The notes under the pieces were generated by a model that was not told where the DNA came from, made no database searches, and saw only the letters and a list, made by a program, of their open reading frames with translations. The translations under genes and the position numbers were made by a program. From assembly GCF_004379255.2 (NCBI RefSeq), contig NC_056038.1, positions 29,066,061 through 29,130,060 on the forward strand: DNA of 64,000 nucleotides, read 5' to 3'. This document shows, piece after piece, positions 29,640 to 41,884 of the stretch; within the stretch, counting starts at the first letter, position 1, and every line of letters starts with the position of its first letter. Origin of the DNA: Salvia splendens. Taxonomy: Eukaryota; Streptophyta; Magnoliopsida; Lamiales; Lamiaceae.

Positions 29640-32600
29640 TGGGAGAAGACTTGCAGTTATATTGAAGACATTTTGTGAAAATTTATTGCTGTATGAAGCC
29701 TGCATTCATATAGTAAATGCTAAAAGTTCCTTTTGGAAATCCAGAAAGCAAGCATTATTAAGTGTTGGTGTTTGCTTTTACCTTTTAAGGTAAGCTACTA
29801 GAAATTAATGAATTTGAAGCAGTAGTTGATCCGGAGCCAGATCAAAAGGTCAGGCTATGCCTGAATACAATCAGTTAATGAATTGATGATGATTGTAGAC
29901 CTGTAGTCCCAGAAATAAATTAATTCATCAAGCAGCTCAACAACACTATTAATGGCGCAATAGGATCACTGAAAATCAAGCAATGCAGTTTGACATTTTA
30001 TTACAACAAGGAAGAATATGATGGTGAAGGAGAAGAAATTAATAATGACAATACTTTTTTGAAAAAGCTCAAGTCACGGCACTACGTTTGTTAGGGAAGA
30101 TAATAGTACTAAATGCAAAACAAGTGATTTTTTGATAAATTAACAAGTTTGGGGTTTTCACATTTGGTTTCCGGAATCTTGGGTGCTTTTGGGAGAGATA
30201 GAGAGAGAATAATGGTAGAGTGCATGGTGAAAAAAGAAAGCAGATAATGAATGGAACCCAAAATTGCAGAGCATAGAAAAGCATCATGTTTGAATGGTCT
30301 CATATATATCATGTAGTTTAGCTAAAATTGAGCACTATTCTTTTCAATTTTATCAAGGATGGTGGGTATATGTTGTTTTTTTTCAAAAATTTCCCTTTGT
30401 CCATACTGTATTGGAGATAAAGCTGCCTCCCCATTCTTCCCTTTTCTCCTCATCTTGCTACTACGGCACAACACCAATATCAACATTTTAAAGTGCCTTC
30501 ACCTTTTATTCTCTTATGCCCAATACATACAATTAGGCATTCTACTTAACTTCCCAATTTACTTTCACATACTCAAATATTTTTGCTTCCTAATCATGTT
30601 GATCTTATCAATTTATACACATAAATATGTAGCAACGTAGATTATATAAAAATATACCTCAAAACTTGAGTTTAACTCCCAACTCCCACTCCATACAGAT
30701 TCATCAATTGAGACTAGCAATGCACATATATATTTCATGCATGTAGAGAGAGCTATGGAAGTTGATTTTAATAGGATACCATAACAATCAGCCACCTATG
30801 ATGGAAAAAACTTGGACATAAAAAGTGGTGATAGTCAAAATGCTGATCATACTGTAAGCTTCTAAGCTAATGATTATCTACTTGAACATGGAAAAAAGCT
30901 AAAGTTAGATGCTACTTAGTAGGTGTAAGCTACATTATTATACATATAGAATTGAGATACACTAAACTTTTGACTCACTTTCATACTAAAACATCCTTTT
31001 ATATATGGGCTGCGTGTAAATCAATAATGGATGCAATCATCATGATTAATTCATCAATCCATCTCTTTCACGATTATCTTGTTAACCACAACGTTCCAAC
31101 TTTACGTGTGATTGAAATTTTTATCTTAAGCATGCAATTCATAAAGTGGGGGTGGTTGAAAAAAAAAGTAAAAGGGGTAGTTAATTATTTTGATTTTTGG
31201 AAGAAATGGGGCCATGTAGAAAGATCCTTGGTATGAACAATCAATCTATTCATGATAGTTCTACTCTCCACTAGTTTTGGTTTAGTAGTTGTAGTTCTAC
31301 TTGTTGTTGGAGTGTTCCTTGTCGGCCACGTGTCTTGTCGGATTTCACAAAATGTTGATTGGACTGGTCGGAGTTGACAATATAAATTGATGCTATTTAT
31401 TGCTTGGATTAGATGGCCTTGCCCATGACTTGTTGGTGGTTTTGGAGGCCACCCAAACACGCCACTATTTTCCTCACACCAATTTACCCAATTCCTACTA
31501 TTTCATTTTATATTAATTAACGCTATCATTGAATTATAATTAGGATATGTCATGTGTATACATGTTAAACCATAATGAGGCATGCAATTGATATAGTTAA
31601 TTAATTTGGTTAGATACTGTTGACAGGATGGAGTTGATGATGAGGACAATCATATGAATAACATGCATGCATGATGATGATCATCGCGCATATCATCATA
31701 CATAGTTTCTCGGTGAGGATTTTGTAATCATTGCTGCTTATTTATTTAATTTAAGTTAGACCTTTCTTCAAAAAGAAAATTCATGTGTTCTAAATCATAC
31801 TCTCTTCTTTTGCATTCTATTTGGGGTGTGCTCTTATAAAACCACATAGAGGACCTGCCATGGTAATGGTTATTGTTTATTGGTTTTGACATCCAGTGAA
31901 AAAAATTATCCTGCGATACAATTTAAATAACATAGTAGTGAATATTCCAAAATAGCTAAGAAACAAAATGTCCCCCAAATTGATGTTACCGCCCAAAACG
32001 TAGAATTGATGAATGAAAAATAACCCATTCGAAACCAAGTTCCTTATCTTTATCTTTTCCTTTAAACTCTGCTATATAACACGCACTCGCAATAAAAGCA
32101 CCAAGGTTTCATAGTTGATGATGCATCCTTATATTTAATGTTATAATTATAAAAATAAAATAAAAGAGCAAAAGTAGTGATATATAAAACTTCTAGAACA
32201 ATTTAAATGAACTTATATAACGAATTATTTAAATGCAAGATAGATGCTTATTATGCAAAGATCTTCGACCCAATCCCATAGTTCACATGACACATATGGT
32301 TGACAAAATAACTATATATCCATAAAATAAACTCGAAATAAAAAAACAAAAAAAAACTTTAGTTCTAAGTTATTTCTTTCTTTTACTTATGTTTTTTTCT
32401 CTCAAAAATTGTCATTAAAAAAAGAAGATGGAAAAGAAAAAGGATGTGTATAATGTAAATTGAGGTTTGAGTTGGAGCCACCACATTTCCAGTGTTGTGC
32501 GGAAAAAATGAGCAACGTGGGCTCACACGTCCTTAATCTTAAGATACACATGTCCCATTTCACACAACCAAATATTCCCTTGTTTCCTATTTTCTATTTT

Positions 32601-32905
32601 CTGCTACTTTAATCCTCCCAAACGAAGAATACCATTAATATTTGTCTGAGTAGGTGGATACAAAATTAAATGTATGGTTTATTGTTGAGTAATGCACCAT
32701 GTATCTTCCATCATGAGTAATTTTAACATAGATTTTCAATAATTGCGATTAAACCCCACCTTTGCACTTGTATACTCGGTTGTTTGCTAAGTGATGCATA
32801 TTTTTTAGAATGTTCCAAGTTAAATGAGTTATTTTTTTTTTTACATTATTTCTCTTATTTTTTCTCTCAACTCTATTCTCTCTCTTAGTTTTCTCCTCTA
32901 CTTAA
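29640..32905. other. Long intergenic region, promoter side of the NRL gene
   Basis: AT-rich. I see no exon-like segment with conserved content. A CACGTG G-box occurs near 31325 (GGCCACGTGTCTTG). 32780-32905 looks like the left part of an old Stowaway-type element into which the Tourist MITE inserted. Confidence 0.5.
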
Positions 32906-33263
32906 GAGCATTAACAATAGGGAGAGTCCTCCAAAAATTCCTCCAGTCACATCATCATAGCCCTCCCACAGCCATTCCATTCTCACAGCCCTTCCACAGC
33001 CCTCCAATTTAATTCATTTTGATTGTTAGTGTTTATCAAATATTAAAAAAAATAAAGTGCAATGAGTTGTATATATAAAGTAGAAATAAAATTTTTTTAA
33101 AAATGAAAAATTCGGGACGGCTCGGCGGTCGGTGCGCAATAGGCGTCGTCCTGGTCCCGCTCTCGGCGCCCGTGATAGCCCTTCCACGGCTCGGCGGTTG
33201 CAATGAGAGCCTTCCCGACTGCCGTCCCATAAGGCGGTGGGAAGGCCCCTTTTGTGAATGCTC
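32906..33263. mobile_element. Tourist/Harbinger-type MITE with perfect TAA duplication
   Basis: 358 bp, ends GAGCATTAACAAT and complement TTGTGAATGCTC, TAA at 32903-32905 and 33264-33266. The left subterminal repeats CCCTCCCACAGCC-like motifs; the right 150 bp are GC-rich (GGCTCGGCGGT..). It is lodged in Stowaway-like DNA whose right end (GAGATGGAGAGAG before TA) is at about 33302. Confidence 0.85.
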
Positions 33264-33303
33264 TAAAACCTCGTGCCAAAAAAATGTGAGAGATGGAGAG
33301 AGT

Positions 33304-33704
33304 ACTAAATTAGACATCTACAATTTTGTTTCCACTCGGAAGCAAAGGCCACGGCCACCCCCGTGACACCCAGTGCCTTAGTCACAAGTAAGACGATGTC
33401 TCAATCTTAATATTGCTCTAGTAAATTGGCTAAATATTTTTCACTTTAAAATTTCTTAGTAAATGAAAACAAACATAACATATAGGATACTTTTAAATTC
33501 TCAAAAACCGACAAGTGGCAAAAGTAAGGGCTTTGGTTTGGCTATTGTTTGTCTTTGTGGCTTTCTGTTTCTTGATATTTGTAATCAAACTTCGGTTGCT
33601 TGGTTTGAGGAGATTATTGGGTGAGCGTTACTTTGATATAAGTTGTGTGTCGTGAGATAAGTGGCTCAGGCATGACATTGTTGCGAGGTACTAATTTTTT
33701 TTAT
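33304..33704. other. Intergenic, nothing recognised
   Basis: AT-rich; no gene or repeat signature seen. Confidence 0.5.
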
Positions 33705-35359
33705 GGGAAATGCTATGCAGCCACATTATGGCTGGCCATAAAATGGCATTTTAGTAAATTTAGATAGTATGACTATTAATGTTTCAAATAAGTCATTTAA
33801 TGCTCAAATAATTTTACACTATTACCCTTTTACTTAATTGTAGTTGTTTTTTATTTCATTTCTCTAAGCCAAATTTTACACTTTTATACGTATTTCTTTT
33901 ATTAGATTCATTCATTTTTAAAATTTTATGTTTTCAATAATTTATTTTTACACTATTTTTAAATTTAAGATTAAAATTTTGTCCTTTTAAAAATGTTTTC
34001 CTATTATACCAAGTTGGAATCAATAAAGTTTTTTACTCGTTATGAAATAAATTTATTTGGAACTAATTTGATACATGCTCTGTAGTTTGGTGATCATTTA
34101 TAATATTAACCCATGATTATTAATATAAATAAGTATATTGATCAAAGCTCAATTTTACTTATTTGTAAATATACAAACATTTAGAGTATTTTAAGTAAAT
34201 ATGAAAAATAAAAGTATTACCACGATGCGTTGGTATTATAAATATAAGAAATAATTAAATTAATTATCATGTAACCTTAATAAATATTAATTTTTATTTA
34301 TATAAATTTCATGCAACATGAGTTAACTAATGATCCAATTGAATAAATTCTAGTCTCTTCATATTTATATTTCATAACTAAGGGTACAATTGTACAAATA
34401 AAATTGATACTTTTTAGAAGTATTGATTTCAATGAAATGACATTAAATACACTATCTTTTATTATTTTTTTATTTTTATGGCTGGCCATAATGTGGCCAT
34501 TTAGCACTACTCATCTAAAAAATAGCAAAAACAAACTAATAAATAAAAAAAGAGTAGTGCTAAATGGCCACATTATGGCCAGCCATAAAAATAAAAAAAT
34601 AATAAAAGATAGTGTATTTAATGCCATTTCATTGAAATCAATACTTCTAAAAAGTATCAATTTTATTTGTACAATTGTACCCTTAGTTATGAAATATAAA
34701 TATGAAGAGACTAGAATTTATTCAATTGGATCATTAGTTAACTCATGTTGCATGAAATTTATATAAATAAAAATTAATATTTATTAAGGTTACATGATAA
34801 TTAATTTAATTATTTCTTATATTTATAATACCAACACATCGTGGTAATACTTTTATTTTTCATATTTACTTAAAATACTCTAAATGTTTGTATATTTACA
34901 AATAAGTAAAATTGAGCTTTGATCAATATACTTATTTATATTAATAATCATGGGTTAATATTATAAATGATCACCAAACTACAGAGCATGTATCAAATTA
35001 GTTCCAAATAAATTTATTTCATAACGAGTAAAAAACTTTATTGATTCCAACTTGGTATAATAGGAAAACATTTTTAAAAGGACAAAATTTTAATCTTAAA
35101 TTTAAAAATAGTGTAAAAATAAATTATTGAAAACATAAAATTTTAAAAATGAATGAATCTAATAAAAGAAATACGTATAAAAGTGTAAAATTTGGCTTAG
35201 AGAAATGAAATAAAAAACAACTAGAATTAAGTAAAAGGGTAATAGTGTAAAATTATTTGAGCATTAAATGACTTATTTGAAACATTAATAGTCATACTAT
35301 CTAAATTTACTAAAATGCCATTTTATGGCCAGCCATAATGTGGCTGCATAGCATTTCCC
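33705..35359. repeat. 1.65-kb near-perfect palindrome (two 807-bp arms, 41-bp spacer) of transposon origin
   Basis: Arm 33705-34511 is the inverse of arm 34553-35359 with no net indel; I noticed three mismatches (near 33840, 34229 and 34440). Each arm is itself bounded by inverted copies of GCCACATTATGGC..GCCATAAAA, so that motif occurs four times (about 33720, 34480, 34566, 35325). Flanks TTTTTTTAT and TTTTTAGAT could be a decayed 9-bp duplication, as made by Mutator-like elements. I read it as a transposon inverted on itself; transcription across it would give a long double-stranded RNA. Confidence 0.9.
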
Positions 35360-35536
35360 TTTTTAGATTATTAGGTGCAATGGCAGATCTAAATATAGTG
35401 ATAGGGACATTGGTACCCCAGACAATTTTGATCACTAGCTAAATATATTAGGTATCTTAGATCTTTAATTTATGTATTACTAACTATAGTGTTAGAACAA
35501 CTGGTCTTGAAATAGGTTACTAGATGATTTGGTTTA

Positions 35537-35690
35537 GGTCTTGAGTCAATTCCTCGAGCTGTTACTTTTTCATGTGCTATTCTCTTTGTATATTTTAGGT
35601 CTTGAGTTAATTCCTCAAGCTGTTACCGTTTCATGTGCTATTTTCTTTGTAGTATTTTTTAGGTCTTGAGTTCAGTTTCTCAATTTCTTA
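35537..35690 (+). repeat. Short tandem repeat, 61-64 bp unit, about 2.4 copies
   Basis: Units starting GGTCTTGAGT at 35537, 35598 and 35662, the last one partial. Confidence 0.75.
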
Positions 35691-35701
35691 CTTTCTTAAT
35701 A

Positions 35702-36065
35702 CTCCCTTCGTCCTGACTTAATTAAGACATTTATATTTTAACATCAGAATTTAGGTAGCAGTGTTTAATTAATTAATTTGTTAATAGTAAACTAAGAGTG
35801 AGAATAAAGTAAGAAAGAAAAAAATAAAGTAAAGTAAGAGAGAGAATAAAGTAAGAAAGAGAAACAAAGAATAAAGTAAGAGAGCGGGGAAAGTAAGGGA
35901 GATAAGAGGATAAAATATGAGAGAGAAGTGAGTTAATTATTGCCAAAAGAGGAAACGTCTTACTAATATTGGGATGCACCAAAAGGAAAACATCTCACTT
36001 AGGATGGGACGTACCAAAAAGGAAAACGTCTCACTTAGGCTAAGATGGGTGGGGGGAGGGGGGAG
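35702..36065. mobile_element. Stowaway-type MITE with expanded interior
   Basis: CTCCCTTCGTCCTGACTTAA.. to ..GGGGGAGGGGGGAG, TA-flanked; longer than its relatives (364 bp) owing to repeated AATAAAGTAAGAGAG and a repeated AAAGGAAAACATCTCACTTA-like tail. Confidence 0.75.
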
Positions 36066-36080
36066 TATTATTTTTCTTGT

Positions 36081-36349
36081 CTTGCAAAAAAGGTTGAAAC
36101 CCCAACCCCAAGGGCACCCCACATCCCAGTCCGACAATACTGTGAGCGGTGTTTAATCAGGGTACACAGTACATAGTGTCCGCTAAGGAGGATGGCCGAA
36201 ACTCACTGTCCTGCCAGAAGCCCACTTCCCAAAGTTTTATACTTGTGCCTGAGAGATGTTGCAACTAAACGAAAGTAGTAGGAATCGATCATTTCTCATT
36301 CTTGCAACTCTGCCTCTCTAGAACCAACTGCGCTGCCCCTACGGGTAAA
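36081..36349 (-). mobile_element. tRNA-derived SINE with 15-bp target duplication
   Basis: Perfect duplication TATTATTTTTCTTGT at 36066-36080 and 36350-36364. On the minus strand the element begins near GTAGGGGCAGCGCAGTTGG (box A) and has GATCGATTCC (box B) about 40 bases on, the internal RNA polymerase III promoter of tRNA-derived SINEs, and ends in GGTTTCAACC followed by a T-run. It resembles the Au-type plant SINE group. No protein is encoded; it is moved by a LINE in trans. It sits exactly at the right edge of the Stowaway MITE. Confidence 0.82.
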
Positions 36350-36509
36350 TATTATTTTTCTTGTAAATCGACTCGATCATCAGATTATAAGTTCATAACC
36401 CTAGTCCATTCCCGTTTTGGTCGGAACAGATCTACTCATTTTTTTGAATTTTATTCCAGTTAGTAAGAGGGGTCTTGAACTAAGAAATAGACCCTAGAAG
36501 CTAAAAAAG

Positions 36510-38062
36510 CAATGTTTTAAAAATCGGACCGGAAAGTGAACCGGCGCCGTTACCGGATCAACCGGTCGAACCACTGGTTGAACCGGAATATATAATAAAC
36601 ATATATATTATATATTATTAAATATATATATAATAAAAATTGTGAATAATAAATAAAAAATAACATTATCAAATTATCAAAAATGGCAGATTTGGTGCCA
36701 CGCAATGCATCTTAAGTATTTTCCGATACACTACCATGCCATGCTATGCTGGTCAGCTTGCATTACAATGCCAATAGGTTCAAATATCTAAATACACAAG
36801 TCTTTATCAAAATACACAAGTCTTTATCAAAATACCAAGCTAGGAACTCAAAATAAAATACTTAGTGATCATCTCAATCACTTTCATTTCCAACTTCAAG
36901 CTTAATGCAACTCAAGTCACAAAAACTATCATTGATGCTACCAGTATTTCCATCATCATCAAATCTTGACAAATCAATTTCGTCATCATTAATCCCCATT
37001 ATATCATCTTCATCACCTACATAAAGATTAAACAATATCAAGCAATGAACACAATAACACATGAAATTATAAATAAATCTATAAAAGTTTATTTACCTTT
37101 TGCTTGTTCTTCATCTAACATTTCCTCCAACTCCTCATAATCAAGCTCTTCATTAGCATCTTCATCAATCACCCAAAACTCTACTTTGTCAATACACTCA
37201 TAATCAATCGGATCATATTGTCTTTTCTTTGAACAAACACTACACATTTATATGAACCAAAAAAGCAAAAAACAAACATCAATATAAACTAAAGAGAACA
37301 TAGTGTATTAATTATAGTGTATTAATTATACTACAAGGAGTCTGCATCTCCAGTAGCAGAGCTACAAAAAAATTGAGAAACAGACACATCCATACATATC
37401 ATTGTTTCAAAAAAGCTTTCAAATTTTCAATATATATACATAATTTCTACTCCATTCCTCCACGAATTCAGTGCTACTCCATTAATGTAAAATTAGTTTA
37501 GTATAAAAGAGATAAAGCATTAATCTTTGGGAAAAAAGTAGTAGTGAAGAACAAAATGGAAGGCTGACCAACCTCTAAATGCGCGACGGCTATGGGGAAG
37601 CGGAGGCGGCGATGTACGGTGTTGGATGTTATCGAGGAGAGGAACGAGCGGCAATGGGAGGGCAAGAGAGAAGAAGCAACGAGAGAGATGGAGTCCGGGA
37701 GGGCTCGGCGATTGGGGCGCCGGAGGTAGCGAGGTGGGCGTCGGAACAAGGAGGTGTGGAGAACTTGAGAGAGGAAGTGGGAGTGGGAAGTGGGGGTGGG
37801 GGGTCGGCGCTCACTTTCTGAAAAGTGAAGGGAATGAAACTAATTCTTCCATAGACCCCCAAACCCTAACAAAATATGATTTTAAAAAAATATTTAAATA
37901 TAGTTGAACCAGTTCCTAGTTCGCGGTCCAACCGGTTTGACCGGCTGGTTTTACCGATTCTGGGCGGGTCAACCTACATGCGATTTTTAGAGGCAAACCG
38001 AACCGGACTGCCTACCGGTTCGCGATCCAACCGGTCGGTCCGGTCCGGTTTTTAAAACATTG
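36510..38062 (-). mobile_element. hAT transposon, internally deleted
   Basis: Perfect 8-bp duplication TAAAAAAG (36502-36509 and 38063-38070) and terminal repeats CAATGTTTTAAAAATCGG / complement, diagnostic of hAT elements. Subterminal regions are dense in ACCGGTT/AACCGGT motifs in both orientations (36530-36590 and 37910-38050), likely transposase-binding sites. The middle retains a GC-richer 5' exon-like block (37560-37830) and the transposase tail exons, but the catalytic part is gone. Confidence 0.9.
36874..37249 (-). pseudogene. Remnant C-terminal exons of a hAT transposase
   Basis: Two minus-strand exons, about 37249-37097 (KKRQYDPIDYECIDKVEFWV..) and 37016-36874 (stop at 36874), joined in phase 1 across a GT..AG intron. 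They resemble the acidic tail that follows the dimerisation domain in plant hAT transposases. No BED finger or RNase-H-like catalytic part remains. Assignment is by context and memory of the tail. Confidence 0.55.
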
Positions 38063-38210
38063 TAAAAAAGGGTATCCTGAGCAATTGCAATAATCGGGTT
38101 CATTGATATTCCTGGTATAGTAGATGCTATCACACATACAATCATACTCAATTCGATGGAATTGTTTGATCTTAAAGGGGATCTTCTATAATTTCGCACG
38201 TGAGGGGTGA

Positions 38211-39748
38211 TGAAAAGTCTAGCTTTTTCTCTCTTCATATATTCTTCTTTTATCATTGTGGCTTTCTTAGGTTGGATTGTCAAACTGATTCAGCTGGCCA
38301 ATTGTACGCGTTCCACCTGTGAACACATGTGAGTGGATCCAGTGGCGATTCAGATTGATCAACTCAACTTAATCCTACTTGAGTGAGGTGAATGGAAGAG
38401 CTAAAAAGTGTGTTTTTACAACCTTAACCCACAATACTATTAACTGGTATAGGGAAGTAAGGATCGATCCCACAGAGATGATGTGTTTGACATTTGTTGT
38501 TGGACACGAAATGGGAATGGTTGCGACCACGCTTTCTAGGGTGGGTTAAGTTAAACTACTTGACTTGAAAGACTCAACTAAACTAGACTGATCAACTTAC
38601 TAAAGCTTAACTAAATCTATTTGATCAACTTAACTAAAACATTCCATAAATGGACAAACAACATAAAATGGACGACTGTCAGTCTCCTGCAAAATGTACG
38701 ATAAAGTAAACTTTTCTAACAACTTCATCTTCTTCACAAAATCAACATGAAAAACAGAGTAAAAGTAGATGTGAACAATTACGAAAGACGAAATATCATA
38801 ACAACTTGTAAACTTAAATCTACTCCTAGAATCTAAACTACGACTACGTAAACAAGAAACTAATCCATGATCATGTAGAAATAAAACATCAACTACTAGA
38901 TCTAAACATCCCAAAACTACTTATCCATGATTTCCTTCGCAACTGGACAAAACATGAATTGAAAACTCAGTTCTGACCAAATCAACATGAAATAAAACAC
39001 CTTGAGCTAAGACATGTATCATAAAACGCAAATCGGAAGCAGATCAGAAATACCATACATGAAAACAGAACATATCAGCTGAAAACGAAACCATAACTCT
39101 AAATTTACTAAATCAAAACATCAAAAGTCGATAACATCAAAAGTAAACTGAAAACACACAACGAAAACAGGAAATTGTTTCATCGCTCCTTCTCGAAGCG
39201 AAATAACATAACCGAAAGCTAAAAACGTAGAAAACCAACACCAAACTATGACTAAACTAAACTAAAGCGGGACCAAGTGTGTGTGCAACGGAAATCAGGA
39301 AGTTGAAGTAAACTGAGCTCCGATTTATGCCCTCGAAGAAAGTTTTCCTAAAGATATTTTAAGAATGTATATGAGACCTCCAGACTGAGAGCTCCCAAAA
39401 AAACTCTCATTTTTCTTGTGTTGGACTTCCTTTATATAGAGAGGCATAGGGCTCTGATCCCTAGGGTACCATCCTCTCCGAAATGTCATTCGTGTCCTTC
39501 ACTTTGTGGTGTGGTCTTTTAGCTCTATCTTCCATGTGGAAACTCCTGCTCGCTCCATTTAATTCTGACTTGATCAACTCAGCGCCGCAGTTTTTTGCTC
39601 CATTCCTTGATCCGTTCATCCGCCCAACTGATCTGTTAATTTACTGTATGTGGCGGATTTTTACACACACCTGGCTCAAAATTGGATGTTAGTTACAGAA
39701 TTTGATGTAGTTTTATGCTAGAATGCATGTGTGAAACGAGCCTCATCA
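38211..39748. mobile_element. Solo LTR (1.54 kb) inside the plastid insertion
   Basis: Starts TGAAAAGTCT and ends CCTCATCA, flanked by a perfect 5-bp duplication GGTGA (38206-38210 and 39749-39753), with uninterrupted ndhB sequence on both sides. It includes GGTATAGGGAAGTAAGGATC, a motif I associate with plant LTRs, and no coding sequence. A solo LTR arises by recombination between the two LTRs of a full element. Confidence 0.82.
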
Positions 39749-40005
39749 GGTGATTTCTTGGTTTTTAGACAATAGTAGATAGAAACAATGCTTGTAAGGA
39801 GTCTTATTAAAACCAAAGGATATAGGTCTGCTCGCCATCCACACCAGAATAAATAAAGTTTTCCAAAAAAGTCTTCTAGTGGAGCCAAAAAAGGATCTTT
39901 CGTGTATAATCCTGCATAATCTCGAATGTTATCAGTTCCGGTACGTAGACCAAATAATACAATGCAAGCAAAAGCTCCTAGATTCATGGAGATATAGAAC
40001 AGCAT

Positions 40006-40250
40006 ACGGAGCGAATAGGAGTCCCATTTTTTCATTTTAGTCCATCCGCGAATAGGAGTCCCGGTTCACTTTTACCATAAATGGTAATAGAGCCCCACAT
40101 TCTACTAACTCATTCCACTCACATTTCATTTAAAACTAATACATACAAGTGAGATCCATATTCTACTAACTTTTTTCCACCCACTTTTCTTAATATTTCT
40201 TAAAACCCGTACCGCCAAGGAATGAGACTGCTCATGGCGGACAGAGGGAG
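40006..40250. mobile_element. Stowaway-type MITE, left end truncated
   Basis: Begins within GCGAATAGGAGTCCCATTT at the ndhB boundary and ends GGCGGACAGAGGGAG before TA. Confidence 0.65.
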
Positions 40251-40359
40251 TATAAGTTATCATGCATGCATATCCATTATTTGAGTCTCCAATTTGACTT
40301 ATGGACCCCTAGTTTAAAATTCCTGGGTTCGCCACTGATTGAATGAGCGTTGTCAGATA

Positions 40360-40547
40360 CACCCTCAGTCCCAAGGAAGATGATCATTTCCTTGGGCGGC
40401 ATGTGAATTTATGCAACTTTATTATTGTGAGAAGTGGAGAGAGATGGAATAAAGTAGAGATTAAAATGATTTATTTTTAGTAATGAGACATTTTGGTTGG
40501 AACAAATTAAAAATGATAATGGATCATCTTCAGTGGAACAAATGGAG
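40360..40547. mobile_element. Stowaway-type MITE
   Basis: CACCCTCAGTCCCAAGGAAG.. to ..GTGGAACAAATGGAG, TA-flanked, 188 bp, diverged. Confidence 0.65.
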
Positions 40548-40629
40548 TATGTGTTTATTATCTGCTTCCCAGCTCATGGTTTTGAATATTTTTTTATTAT
40601 ATATAATTAATTTATTTAATAAAATAGTA

Positions 40630-40879
40630 CTCCTTCCGTCCCGGCTAAGGTGACACATTTCTTGGTCGACACAAGATTTTAGGAGTTGTTGGTTAATGTG
40701 GTTAACTATAGAAAGAAAAGTGGGTGTAAGTATTAAATAGTGAGAGAGAGAAAGAAAGCTGAATATTTAATTGGAGAGAGAAAACATTGGTAAAGAAAGT
40801 TTCAAAATATTGAAATGTGTTATTTTGGTTGGAACAAACTATAGAGGAAAGTGTGTCATCTTAATTGGGATGGAGAGAG
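40630..40879. mobile_element. Stowaway-type MITE
   Basis: CTCCTTCCGTCCCGGCTAAG.. to ..TTGGGATGGAGAGAG, TA-flanked, 250 bp. Confidence 0.8.
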
Positions 40880-40985
40880 TACTTCATATATCTGCGACAT
40901 AAAGTTTATTGTCATTTTACTTTTTTTATTTTGGGTATGTACATGGTAAATCATTTTCACAAAATTTTTTATTTATTTTCTTATA

Positions 40986-41214
40986 CTCCCTTCGTCCAAA
41001 AAAATAGGACTGCACGAGTTTTGATGAGAAATTTGGTAAATTAAGAGAGGAGAAAAGCAGGTAAAGTAAAATAGATACAAAGAAGTAGGTAAAGTACGTG
41101 AGAGAGGAGAAAAAATGGTTAGAGTATGAAATAGACTTTTCATTTATAGAAATAGGATTATCTTTTGTGGATATTACAAAATGACAACGAGACTATTTTC
41201 ATGAACGAAGGGAG
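40986..41214. mobile_element. Stowaway-type MITE
   Basis: CTCCCTTCGTCCAAAAAAAT.. to ..GAACGAAGGGAG, TA-flanked, 229 bp. Confidence 0.8.
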
Positions 41215-41245
41215 TATTATTTCTTAAAATTTGCAACTAAGTTAA

Positions 41246-41680
41246 GCGCATCCACAATAGCGGACTAGCCAACGGCCTAGCCACCGGCATGCAACTAGGT
41301 CGCTTGGCTAGTCCGCTATTGCGGTAGGCTAGCCGAGTGGACGAAAAACCAACTCCCTAGAGCTAGGGCGTGGACTAGCACAGTTAGCCGATCACTAGTC
41401 TACTATTGTGTGGAAGAGCGATCGGCTAGCCGATTTTTTAATTTTTTTTTAAAATTTTTTCTAGAACATCCTATTTCCATTTCATTTTTTTTCTATGTTT
41501 TTTTCTCCAATTCATTTTGTTGTTGTTTTTGGTGTTTTTTTTTTAGGGTTAGGGCATTGGCTAGATTATTGCTAGACTGTTGCTTGGCTAGGACCATAAC
41601 TAAACTATGGGAATGGCATGATGATGTGATGAGAAGTTTTTAACTAGGTTATAGCTAATCTGTTTGTACTGTGGAGGTTC
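41246..41680. mobile_element. Tourist/Harbinger-type MITE
   Basis: TAA on both sides (41243-41245, 41681-41683); ends GCGCATCCACAATAG and GAACCTCCACAGTA (complement) are diverged terminal repeats. The left 170 bp are GC-rich with repeated GGCTAGCC/GCTAGTCC-type motifs. Confidence 0.65.
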
Positions 41681-41884
41681 TAAAACAAGGTCAATATCAC
41701 ATATGAATGAGTAATATTTTGCCATGTAGATATACCACGTGTAACCCAACAATGATATAATTCAAATTTAAACTCAACAAATAGAATTTGTTGAATTAGT
41801 AAAGTTTATCAAATGCTAGTCTAAAATGTTGTCGTTAGCTCATATGTTGCTTTAAATGTCAAAACTGAAAAGTATCATAATATC

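Larger units (their letters stand above)
36365..40005 (-). pseudogene. ndhB: Nuclear insertion of plastid DNA: ndhB fragment split by two transposons
   Basis: Minus-strand translation of 39755-40005 ([52 protein letters not shown]) and of 38071-38210 ([39 protein letters not shown]) is the C-terminal half of plastid NdhB, a membrane subunit of the NDH complex. The pieces are collinear, with small internal deletions (after DPFLA, and before QEIT) that destroy the frame. 36365-36509 looks like the plastid sequence downstream of ndhB (from memory). The insert is interrupted by the hAT element 36510-38062 and the solo LTR 38211-39748, each with a clean target duplication. Non-functional. Confidence 0.87.

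Noticed and set aside
34298..34766. Frames of 69 and 120 aa near the palindrome centre
   Set aside because: They are the same sequence read from the two inverted arms; AT-rich and without family signature.
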